The notes under the pieces: generated by a model
Seen by the model: the letters and a program-made list of their open reading frames with translations, nothing else
Told to the model about the DNA's origin: nothing
Database searches by the model: none
Assembly: GCA_002382085.1 (NCBI GenBank)
Contig: DFZK01000003.1
Coordinates: 1-64,000, forward strand
Length of the DNA stretch: 64,000 nucleotides
DNA from: Sulfurospirillum sp. UBA4058
GTDB lineage: Bacteria > Campylobacterota > Campylobacteria > Campylobacterales > Sulfurospirillaceae
Direction of reading: 5' to 3'
Position numbers and translations under genes: made by a program
In this document: positions 49,391 through 57,343 of the stretch, piece after piece
How the letters are laid out: every line of letters begins with the position of its first letter
Position numbering within the stretch: the stretch's first letter is position 1

Positions 49391-49828
49391 TTAGGCTAAG
49401 GTTGCGCGATACATCCACAACTGTTTTTCAAGACCGGCGACTTTGTCGTCTGCCATATTCATCGTCGTCGTATCACGCACTTCTTCGGCTAACACGGAGA
49501 GCTTTTTCCATTGTGCAAGCATTGTTTCGAGTATTTTTGCAATGTTTTCGATCACTTCTTTGACCTCGAAAGATTTTTTCGACTCTTCTTTGAGCGTCGT
49601 TTTTGCCATAATCTCGGAAAGACTGACCAGCGGCGTACCGCCTAATTGTAAAATGCGTTCAGCCGTCTCGTCGAAGATTTCGGACATCGTGTCGTACAAT
49701 TTTTCGGTCGCTTCGTGAACCGCAAAGAATTGTAATCCTTTAACGTTCCAGTGATAATTGTGAATCGTGACGTAAAGCACGTGACTGTCGGCTTGAATCT
49801 CTTGTAAGTGTTGAATAACGTTGGACAT
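49391..49828 (-). CDS. dps: Dps-family ferritin-like DNA-binding / iron storage protein
   Basis: 145 residues. The ferroxidase ligands of Dps are visible: HNYHWNVKG (His positions) and FDETAERI (Asp/Glu) across the dimer interface. Dps forms a 12-mer that oxidises iron with peroxide and protects DNA. The monocistronic gene has a TATAAT box and AT-rich Fur/PerR-like sequence upstream. Confidence 0.94.
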   Translation of the reverse strand: MSNVIQHLQEIQADSHVLYVTIHNYHWNVKGLQFFAVHEATEKLYDTMSEIFDETAERILQLGGTPLVSLSEIMAKTTLKEESKKSFEVKEVIENIAKILETMLAQWKKLSVLAEEVRDTTTMNMADDKVAGLEKQLWMYRATLA

Positions 49829-49860
49829 CTGATACTCCTTATAGAATTTAAATTTTAGAA

Positions 49861-49905
49861 ATTATAGCAATTATCTATTAAACAATAATAATTATTAATT
49901 GATAA
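49861..49905 (-). promoter_or_regulatory. dps promoter with Fur/PerR-like AT-rich repeat
   Basis: On the minus strand TATAAT (49861-49866) lies 33 nt before the dps start. Directly upstream is AT-rich sequence with repeated ATAATTATTA and TTATCAATTA elements, resembling Fur or PerR boxes. No single palindrome stands out, so the exact site is unclear. Confidence 0.45.
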
Positions 49906-49906
49906 T

Positions 49907-52369
49907 TTAATTTTTAATATTCGCTCTCGTCCAAGCGCTTAACCGACTCGGCATTGCGCCTAAACCCAGTGCGATACCGACGACGCTTGCGTAAAAATAG
50001 CCCATCGCTTCCAAACCGCTCCAATTCAAAGCGTTACCGAAGCCGAAAACTAACGATGCCGATACCAGACCGAGCGTTATCGGAAAAAACGTCGCAAAGA
50101 GCATCCATCGATAACTGTTCGACTGCATTTTTACGACGATCATCGTTGCGATACACGGCGGAGTCAAAATCATAAAGATTAAAATAGCAACGGCACTGAG
50201 CGGCGAATACCCTCCGTTATCCGCCATAGCCTCTTCGGCACGCGTAGCGTCCGCTTTAGCATTCTCGTATAAAGACCCTAACGTCGCTACGGCACTTTCG
50301 CGGGCTGCAAAAGAACTTAAGAAAGCGACGTTGATTTTCCAATCAAATCCGGCATAGTGCGTCAAAGGCTCGATAGCATGCCCTACGATTCCCAGAAAGC
50401 TCTTTTCGATCTTTTCGTTTTTGATCTGTCGTAAAAGATCTTTACGTACGTTTGAAAGTTGACGGACTGCATTATTAACGGTTTTTGCCGCTTGATCTTC
50501 GTGAGGTTTCAATAAAATAAAAAGATTCGGATACTTCTTCAAAAACGCTTCATCGATTTTTTGAGCCTCTTGGCTTCCGGAGGCGATCATACGTTTCGAT
50601 TTATAATGGTCGTAGGCATTTAAAAGGGTGGAGACTTTTTCTCTCGTATCGATCAGGGTATAGTAAGGATTTGATTGAAGCTTGCGATCAAACGTACTCA
50701 ATGCTTTTTCGACTTTTTCGTCGAAAATACGTTTTGAGTCGGCTTCAAGTCCCGGAAATTGTAATAAGGCAAACAGAGCCATCGCCACGACGAGTACGAT
50801 GCTTACGACTTTTTTAACGTACACCCAAACCCTCTGTGCCGCACGAAGCACCACGCCTTTAAACGTCGGGAGATGATAAGGCGGAAGCTCCATGACAAAC
50901 GGTGCCGTTTCACGGGTGCGCAAAACGGTACTTGTTAGCAATTTAGAGACGATCAAGGCGATAAAAAGCGTTACGGTCGAGATGTAAAACATCATAATGC
51001 CCATGGCATCTTTGAAAAACGCGCCTAATATCAGCGTATAAAACGGCACTTTTGCTAAACAATTCATATAAGGAACCGCTAAAATCGTCGCCATACGCGC
51101 GCGTTCATCCGCAATACCTTTGGTCGACATAACGCCCGGAACCGCACATCCTCCGACCATCGCACCGCCCAGAACCAAAGGAAGCGTGGACTGCCCGTGC
51201 AAACCGTATTTTTTAAACACGCGATCTAAAATAAACGCTAAACGAGGCATATAGCCTACGTCTTCCATAATAGCGATCATCGCAAATAAGATAAAAAAGA
51301 CGGGAATATAATTGAGCAGGGCATTGGCACTGTTGACCATCCAAACGGATAAATCCGTGATCATCGGTACGTTAATGAAATCGGGCTCGGGCAACCGATC
51401 GATCACAAAGCTTTTGAAGCCCGCTAAAATCGGCCACGTATAATCGGTCAATTTGTATCCGCCTACGATAGAAAGCTCGTAAACCGCGATCATGATTAAA
51501 AGCAAAATCGGAAAAGCAAGCCAACGGTTTAAAACGATTTGATCAACTTTATCGCTTAGCGTCTCTTTGTTCCCGTGTTTGAGCGAAACGCAGCGATGAA
51601 AAACGATCTCGGCGGAATCGTAACGGACTGCCGCTAAAAAAGCAGCGACGTCTTTGCCGTACATGTCGAAAAAACGCTTCTCGCATGCTTGGGCTTTCTC
51701 CGTCAAACGCTTTTGCTCGTTATCTAATTTTTCGATAAGCGCTTGATCTTCTTCTAAAATTTTAATCGCCGTCCAACGCCTATTTAAAGGAAGATCGGCA
51801 CCTGCAATCGCCGTTTCGATCTCCTGAATAAACGGCTCTAGCATTTCATAATGGATTTGAAAATTTTCATACCGCTCTTTTTGACGGTAAACCGAGAAGA
51901 CGGCTTCCATGATCGCTTCCGCGCCTTCACCTTTAGCACCGCTGGCATTCACGACCCGACACCCTAGCAGTTCTTCCATTTTTTTCGTATCGATAGAAAT
52001 TCCTCGACGCGCCGCGACGTCCGTCATATTTAAAACGATAACGACGGGAATACCGATTTCGAGCAGTTGAAAACTCAGATAAAGATTGCGTTTGAGATTG
52101 GAAGCGTCGAGGATATTTAAAATCACGTCGGGCGTTTCATCGTAAAGAAAGTCTTTCGCAACGCGCTCTTCTAAAGAGTAAGAGCTAAACGAATACGTAC
52201 CGGGCAAATCGACCATTTCGATTTTCTCATTTTGGTAGTTAAAACGCCCCACTTTTTTGTCGACCGTAACGCCCGGATAATTAGCAATATGCTGATGAAT
52301 ACCGCTGATAAGATTAAAAATCGTAGACTTCCCGCAGTTGGGTTGCCCCGCTAAAGCAACTTTAATCAT
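49907..52369 (-). CDS. feoB: FeoB ferrous iron transporter (copy 2)
   Basis: 820 residues. G domain with GQPNCGKST, DLPGTYSFSS and NMTD; membrane part with GCAVPGVMSTKG; a long charged helical insert at about 555-655 between membrane halves. The sequence differs clearly from FeoB-1, so the two are not recent duplicates. It ends the run that begins with the TonB-dependent receptor at 59335. It overlaps feoA-2 by ATGA. Confidence 0.95.
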   Translation of the reverse strand: MIKVALAGQPNCGKSTIFNLISGIHQHIANYPGVTVDKKVGRFNYQNEKIEMVDLPGTYSFSSYSLEERVAKDFLYDETPDVILNILDASNLKRNLYLSFQLLEIGIPVVIVLNMTDVAARRGISIDTKKMEELLGCRVVNASGAKGEGAEAIMEAVFSVYRQKERYENFQIHYEMLEPFIQEIETAIAGADLPLNRRWTAIKILEEDQALIEKLDNEQKRLTEKAQACEKRFFDMYGKDVAAFLAAVRYDSAEIVFHRCVSLKHGNKETLSDKVDQIVLNRWLAFPILLLIMIAVYELSIVGGYKLTDYTWPILAGFKSFVIDRLPEPDFINVPMITDLSVWMVNSANALLNYIPVFFILFAMIAIMEDVGYMPRLAFILDRVFKKYGLHGQSTLPLVLGGAMVGGCAVPGVMSTKGIADERARMATILAVPYMNCLAKVPFYTLILGAFFKDAMGIMMFYISTVTLFIALIVSKLLTSTVLRTRETAPFVMELPPYHLPTFKGVVLRAAQRVWVYVKKVVSIVLVVAMALFALLQFPGLEADSKRIFDEKVEKALSTFDRKLQSNPYYTLIDTREKVSTLLNAYDHYKSKRMIASGSQEAQKIDEAFLKKYPNLFILLKPHEDQAAKTVNNAVRQLSNVRKDLLRQIKNEKIEKSFLGIVGHAIEPLTHYAGFDWKINVAFLSSFAARESAVATLGSLYENAKADATRAEEAMADNGGYSPLSAVAILIFMILTPPCIATMIVVKMQSNSYRWMLFATFFPITLGLVSASLVFGFGNALNWSGLEAMGYFYASVVGIALGLGAMPSRLSAWTRANIKN

Positions 52370-52596
52370 AAGACTTCCACCTCTACCAAAGCCGCTTCGC
52401 TACGCCTTAGGCTAATCAAATATGTATGAATACGAAGCTCCATCGGATCGTAAAGCGGAGCCTCGCGAACCACTTCAATATCCGCTCCGACAATAAATCC
52501 CATATCCAATAATTTTTGTTTGAGCTTACCCGTAGAGTGAATCCGAATAATCTTACCTGTTTGCCCTTGCCTTAAGCTGTCCAAATAGCACTTCAT
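52366..52596 (-). CDS. feoA: FeoA (copy 2)
   Basis: 76 residues with the SH3-like FeoA pattern (LRQGQTGKIIRIHSTGKLKQKLLDMGF). It overlaps feoB-2 and the upstream Spy-like gene, each by ATGA, so three genes are translationally coupled. Confidence 0.92.
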   Translation of the reverse strand: MKCYLDSLRQGQTGKIIRIHSTGKLKQKLLDMGFIVGADIEVVREAPLYDPMELRIHTYLISLRRSEAALVEVEVL

Positions 52597-53015
52597 CGTT
52601 TGTTTTGAGTCTTACTAAGCTCTACAAATTTTTGCCACTGTTCGGGCGTTAAAATTGCTTGAAATACTCTATACGCATCAATTTTAATGTCGATAGCTTC
52701 GCGTTTAATCGCGGCAATTTGATCTAAGTAGGGTTTGACGTCCTCTTTGGATTTGCCTTGACACAAGAGTTTTTGTACGTGTTTTTCAAGCCCGAACGCT
52801 TCATTGGTTTTTGCTTGATACTTTACGTGCATGAGAGGTTGTACCTCTTTCATGATACGCTCCATCTGCTCGCTACTAACGTCTATTTGACCGCTTTTAA
52901 TCATTTGCCCCGGCATGGTTAAAACGATTAAATCGTTCATAATTAGATTGTCGTTCTTCTCTTGGGCGTTCAGTCCTATCCCTAAAAAAAGGATTGCTAA
53001 AAGGTATTTTTTCAT
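52593..53015 (-). CDS. Periplasmic Spy/CpxP-like protein
   Basis: 140 residues with a signal peptide (MKKYLLAILFLGIGLNA/QE) and an all-helical mature part ending in an LTxxQ-type motif (LTPEQWQKFVEL), as in Spy, CpxP and metal-sensor proteins of this fold. It may chaperone a partner or sense metal in the periplasm. It sits between a TonB-dependent receptor (8 nt gap) and feoA (4-nt overlap). Confidence 0.7.
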   Translation of the reverse strand: MKKYLLAILFLGIGLNAQEKNDNLIMNDLIVLTMPGQMIKSGQIDVSSEQMERIMKEVQPLMHVKYQAKTNEAFGLEKHVQKLLCQGKSKEDVKPYLDQIAAIKREAIDIKIDAYRVFQAILTPEQWQKFVELSKTQNKR

Positions 53016-53023
53016 CCGCTCTC

Positions 53024-55078
53024 CTAAAATGTGTAGTTAAACCCGACGTAATACGCCGCTTCGGGAAGCAATCCCAAATACTCTGGCGTCTCTTTTTGGA
53101 AAATGTTGTCGATGCCCGCAAACACGTCCGTATTTTTGAAGAGTTCTTTGACGATGACTTTAACGTTGCTCACGCTAAAACCGCCGACATGTTCGTCGTC
53201 CGTTCCTCTTTGCTCGCCGATGTATTTGGTCGTCGTGCGAAATTCAAGGTTTTTGATCGGTGTGTAACGCAAACTTAGGCTTGCGATTTTCTCAGGCACG
53301 TCGGAAAGCTTGGTATCGTCGGTTTTGTTTTTCGCCTCTTGATAGGTGTAGCCCAGTTGCATCCGTAACGCATCGGTGACGCCCATATCCAACGTCGTTT
53401 CGACGCCTTTGATCTCACTGTCGCTAATGTTTTCAAAGGTGTTGTAGTTGGTGTACGAAACTTGGGAGATGCGATCGTCGATCTTCGTATCGAAAAGTGC
53501 TACGTCCCACATCCAATTCTCTCCGTGCGCTACAAAACCGACTTCCGTCGTCTCGCTTGTTTCGGATTTGAGATCGTATGAGCTTGTTTTTCCCGTACTC
53601 GTATCGATCACCGTTGCCCCTAACATCTTTTTACCGTTAGGATTGGTCTGATTGACGTAAAGCTCGCGATCATCGGGGCTTCGAAAGCCTTGCGCGTAAC
53701 TGGCTCTGAGTTTCACGCTCTCCAAAAGATCGTACGTCGCACCGATGCTCAAAGAGGTCTCTTCTTCATCGGTGGAAGTACTGTCGTAACGCACGCCGTA
53801 AACGAGATGGAGCTTTTCAAACGGCGAATATTCATGCTGAATAAAAGCACCCGTGTAGGTGCGATCATCCACGTCGTACGCGGTTGAAGTCACGTTATTG
53901 ATGCGGTGCTCCGCTCCCGTCACGATGCGGTTTTGATCATCAATCGTCCATGTGAATTGCGCATCGTTGGTGAGATATTCCAATGTAGAGATGTTCAAAC
54001 TCGAAAGCGATGCTTCCAACGAGCCGTACCCTAGTTCACTCCACAAAGGCGTATAGACTTTTCGATCTTTTTCGTACTTCGAATAGGCAAGATTGTACTT
54101 TACATGTAAAGATTCGTTGGGCACATAATCGAACCCTGTAGCGATATTAAAACGTTGATTGTCATCGTATTGATGGGCAGGAATAGACTTTGCCATAATC
54201 GTATTGGTGCCGTTTTTATAACCCGTCGCATAACTGTCGCTCACGTACAGTCCGTCTTTTTGTTCCTCTAAAAAACTCGCGTCTACGTATGCGCTAAAAA
54301 CGTCGCTGAATTCATACGCTAAAAACGCTCCAACGTTTTTCGTCTCCAGATTGTCGGTATAATCGTTTGCGATACCGTAGCTATCTTTGAGCGCACTGCG
54401 TAGCTTACCGAAAGAAGAACTCGACGTACCGGTGAGAGCCGAAGGGGATTTTTCGACGCCGCTTTGCATCACTTTCACGTCGGTCGTTTTGGATTTCGTA
54501 TAAGCATCGCGGTTGAGATAATCGGCATACATACGGTAAGAAAGCTTATCGACTTTGCCGGAGACGACAAGATCCGCACCTGCTTTCTCACTACCTCCGA
54601 TCATCGAAAGCGTTCCGCTTACCGTTTCGTTTTGCGGTTTTTTCGTGATGACGTTAATGACACCGCCCATCGCATCGCTTCCGTAAAGTAAACCGGAGCT
54701 TCCTTTGAGAATTTCGATATGATCGATCATCCCTGAAGCAATGCGCTCCAGCTCGTAGGTTTTTGAAAACTCTCCGTTCACGCGTTTACCGTCGATCAAT
54801 AAAAGCGTATCGGAGTGCCCCGTACCGCGAATACTGATCGTTTTCCCCGAAGGTGAGACGTAAAGCCACGGTGCGGCATTTAAAATTTCGGAAAGATTGC
54901 TCGCACCCGAATTTTCAATCGTTTCGGAGGTAATCACCTCAACATGCGTGGTCTGATCTTCCACGCTTTTTTCACTTTTCGTTCCGACGGTGACGATCTC
55001 ATCCAGAACTACCAATTCAGAAGCACCTGCGTAAGAAGCTAAGAGAAGGCTATAAACAAATCCGTATCGCGTCATCAT
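53024..55078 (-). CDS. TonB-dependent outer membrane receptor (2)
   Basis: 684 residues: signal peptide, a TonB-box-like segment (LDEIVTVGTKSEK), plug domain (SEILNAAPWLYVSPSGKTISIRG, GSSGLLYGSDAMGGVINVIT) and a barrel ending in FNYTF. It should import an iron chelate. The ligand is not evident; absence of heme genes other than hemP leaves siderophores or heme both possible. ATG overlaps the 50-residue gene by 4 nt. Confidence 0.92.
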   Translation of the reverse strand: MMTRYGFVYSLLLASYAGASELVVLDEIVTVGTKSEKSVEDQTTHVEVITSETIENSGASNLSEILNAAPWLYVSPSGKTISIRGTGHSDTLLLIDGKRVNGEFSKTYELERIASGMIDHIEILKGSSGLLYGSDAMGGVINVITKKPQNETVSGTLSMIGGSEKAGADLVVSGKVDKLSYRMYADYLNRDAYTKSKTTDVKVMQSGVEKSPSALTGTSSSSFGKLRSALKDSYGIANDYTDNLETKNVGAFLAYEFSDVFSAYVDASFLEEQKDGLYVSDSYATGYKNGTNTIMAKSIPAHQYDDNQRFNIATGFDYVPNESLHVKYNLAYSKYEKDRKVYTPLWSELGYGSLEASLSSLNISTLEYLTNDAQFTWTIDDQNRIVTGAEHRINNVTSTAYDVDDRTYTGAFIQHEYSPFEKLHLVYGVRYDSTSTDEEETSLSIGATYDLLESVKLRASYAQGFRSPDDRELYVNQTNPNGKKMLGATVIDTSTGKTSSYDLKSETSETTEVGFVAHGENWMWDVALFDTKIDDRISQVSYTNYNTFENISDSEIKGVETTLDMGVTDALRMQLGYTYQEAKNKTDDTKLSDVPEKIASLSLRYTPIKNLEFRTTTKYIGEQRGTDDEHVGGFSVSNVKVIVKELFKNTDVFAGIDNIFQKETPEYLGLLPEAAYYVGFNYTF

Positions 55079-55227
55079 ATATTATCTCCCGATTGTAAAG
55101 AAGAAAAGAGTTCCGCTTCCGTGTAAGCAGAACTTTTTTCATGAATAAACCAATAAACGTTCAAACCGATGTAACATAGACACAAAAGCACCATAAATCC
55201 GATAAGAGATAGATGAAACAGGCTCAT
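55075..55227 (-). CDS. 50-residue single-helix membrane protein coupled to the receptor
   Basis: A short ORF reading MSLFHLSLIGFMVLLCLCYI then GLNVYWFIHE and a polar tail. GAGGAGGGAAAT puts a strong ribosome site 6 nt before the ATG, and the stop overlaps the receptor start as ATGA. It is too short for most gene callers. It has one transmembrane helix with two Cys. Function unknown; it may assist the receptor or the PepSY protein. Confidence 0.7.
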   Translation of the reverse strand: MSLFHLSLIGFMVLLCLCYIGLNVYWFIHEKSSAYTEAELFSSLQSGDNI

Positions 55228-55265
55228 ATTTCCCTCCTCTACGTTTAGACAAACAAGGTCAAAAG

Positions 55266-55565
55266 CTACTTTAAAATAGCCTTACTCGGTATGCTAAGCG
55301 CATGTCCGTCGCCGCCGTCGAAAATGACCGTATACTCACCTTGCGGCTTTTTAAAACTCGCTTCGCTGTTGGGGTCGAACTTCGTTTCCAAAATGACCTT
55401 TCCGTCTTGTACGACTTTTAAAGCAACACCCGTCGCACTCGAACCGTCGCTAAACCCCGCTTCGCAACCGATCGTTCCGTCGGCATTTTCCATGCAATTC
55501 ATCAATGCCGTATGCGCGTACGATAGATTCGCAACAATGGCAACGGCAGTTATTATTTTCTTCAT
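55266..55565 (-). CDS. Small periplasmic protein of the iron operon
   Basis: 99 residues with a signal peptide (MKKIITAVAIVANLSYA/HT) and a beta-rich mature part with two Cys (NCMENADGTIGC). The second half (GVALKVVQDGKVILETKF ... GEYTVIFDGGDGH) looks like the transthyretin-like strand pattern also seen in DUF4198 proteins. A role in periplasmic metal handling is suggested by its place 1 nt after the PepSY gene. Confidence 0.62.
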   Translation of the reverse strand: MKKIITAVAIVANLSYAHTALMNCMENADGTIGCEAGFSDGSSATGVALKVVQDGKVILETKFDPNSEASFKKPQGEYTVIFDGGDGHALSIPSKAILK

Positions 55566-55566
55566 T

Positions 55567-56682
55567 TTAAGACTCCTTCGTCCTCATTTTTTGTTGATGT
55601 CGCCTTTTAAGGTAAAGCATCCATCCCGTAACCACAAACACTAACGTGCTCAACGAAACGATAAAGACGCTCACGCGCCCTATCCAACCGAAAAAGGCTC
55701 CGCTATGCAACGACGACATACTTTGGATAAGCTTTGCTTGTACGGGTAAATCGTCGTAGCGTTTATCGGAAACGACGCGCATTTGCTCGGTATCGATACT
55801 CAACGTGTTAAACGCGCTTTGATGCGGAGCATCTTCGTTCACATAGCGTATCGACATATTTTTTCCCTGTAATGAAAGCATGACGTCCGCACTCTCAAAC
55901 GCAAGATTATGTGTGCGAAACAGAGTCCAAACCGCATCCAATCGCTCTAAGGATAAAGACGGTTGAGGAGCTTTTCCTACTTGCGGCTTACCGCCGCCGC
56001 GTTTCATCGGTACTTCGATACCGCTCAGTGCATGTAAAGCTTGTGCATACCAACCGTACGACCAATAAAGTCCGCTCAAACAAATCAAAAGATACCACGG
56101 CACGACCCACATCCCTAAAGCCGAATGAAGCCGATAAAGAAAAGCTTTTCCTTTTTTCGTAAAGTCGATCTTCAAAGAAGCGAAAAAATGCCTTTTCAAA
56201 CTTCCCCAGTACATGTAAATACCCGAGACGATCAAGAGTAAAAAGCCGACCGTCGTAAGGGCAACGATGTTCTTACCGAGCTGACCTTGCATCAGCGTAC
56301 GATGCAGACGATTCATGGCTCCAAAAAAGCGCATTCCTTTAACTAACGTAAGTTCGTCCGTTAAAGGATTCGGCACGTAATACATTCCCTCATGCCCTTT
56401 TTGTCCCGGCTGAATGATCCACACCCAAGGCAGCGCATGGTCGCGTTCGTAATGGATATGGGAGACTTTCGCCTGAGGATAGTGCGCTTGAACCTCTTTT
56501 AAAATCCGACTCGGAAGATAAGATAGCGCGTCTATCTCGTTAACATGTACGTCTTGACGATTAAGCCCGGAGAGGATTTCGTCTTGAAACGATAAAACGG
56601 CACCGCTGAGTGCAGTAATACTTAAAAATAAAAAAAGAACGATTCCGATAAACCAATGAATCCAAAACCAAAATTTTCGCAT
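55567..56682 (-). CDS. PepSY-associated transmembrane protein, possible ferric-chelate reductase
   Basis: 371 residues with four predicted helices (about 7-29, 137-158, 186-206, 338-358). Conserved His positions in HWFIG, NRLHRTL and RLHSALGMWVVP could bind heme, as in PiuB/FsrB-type PepSY_TM proteins. These are linked to reductive release of iron from siderophores. Downstream FeoAB would then take Fe(II). The reductase role is inference. Confidence 0.8.
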   Translation of the reverse strand: MRKFWFWIHWFIGIVLFLFLSITALSGAVLSFQDEILSGLNRQDVHVNEIDALSYLPSRILKEVQAHYPQAKVSHIHYERDHALPWVWIIQPGQKGHEGMYYVPNPLTDELTLVKGMRFFGAMNRLHRTLMQGQLGKNIVALTTVGFLLLIVSGIYMYWGSLKRHFFASLKIDFTKKGKAFLYRLHSALGMWVVPWYLLICLSGLYWSYGWYAQALHALSGIEVPMKRGGGKPQVGKAPQPSLSLERLDAVWTLFRTHNLAFESADVMLSLQGKNMSIRYVNEDAPHQSAFNTLSIDTEQMRVVSDKRYDDLPVQAKLIQSMSSLHSGAFFGWIGRVSVFIVSLSTLVFVVTGWMLYLKRRHQQKMRTKES

Positions 56683-56689
56683 CGGTTGC

Positions 56690-57325
56690 TTATTTGACGT
56701 TAAAATGCAATGTCATCACGTAATTGGTCTGCTCATACGTTTTACCGTCTGCTTCGCCTTTGCTCTTATCGGTATAATCGAGTTGCGCTACGTAATTTCC
56801 GAGCCACGGCGTTTGCAACGTTACTTTTCCCACCTCGTCGCTCATAAAACTTTTACTCCACGTATTGGGAGCCGTGAGCACGACCTTGGATTTTGCAAGG
56901 GGCTTGCCGTTTAACATCACGGTAAAGGTATTACCGTTTGGAGTTTCCGGCACCATATCAAGCTCTAAAAGCGTTTTACTTTCGCTTCTGCCTTCACGTG
57001 CTAAAAAGATCGTACGCACCGTAAAATCGACGAATTTTCCTTTGCGAGGTTCCATCGCTTCGGTCACGCCGATATCGCCTATTTTATTGACGAAAATTTG
57101 AATACCGTCGTTTTGACGAACGGTTTTTAGGTAAGCGTCTTTCGGACTCAGAGAAACTCCTTTAATTGCTTTAAGACGCTCACCTTCCTCTTTTTCTTTA
57201 AAATTCGGGAAATGCCCGAAATATTCGTTAATAACGCTTCCTTCACGTTCCAACCACAACTGATGTGCCGCTAACGGAGCTGAAAGCCCTATGATTGCCA
57301 TCAATGCCACTAAACTTTTTTTCAT
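56690..57325 (-). CDS. DUF4198-family periplasmic protein
   Basis: 211 residues: signal peptide (GLSAPLAA/HQ), then a mature N-terminus HQLWLERE and a beta-rich fold with a late LTAPNTWSKSFMSDEVGKV segment. The AHxxW-type start is typical of DUF4198 proteins, which often occur with metal uptake receptors. It lies between receptor 1 (18 nt) and the PepSY gene (7 nt). Confidence 0.75.
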   Translation of the reverse strand: MKKSLVALMAIIGLSAPLAAHQLWLEREGSVINEYFGHFPNFKEKEEGERLKAIKGVSLSPKDAYLKTVRQNDGIQIFVNKIGDIGVTEAMEPRKGKFVDFTVRTIFLAREGRSESKTLLELDMVPETPNGNTFTVMLNGKPLAKSKVVLTAPNTWSKSFMSDEVGKVTLQTPWLGNYVAQLDYTDKSKGEADGKTYEQTNYVMTLHFNVK

Positions 57326-57343
57326 GTTTTCTCCTTAAGGTAA

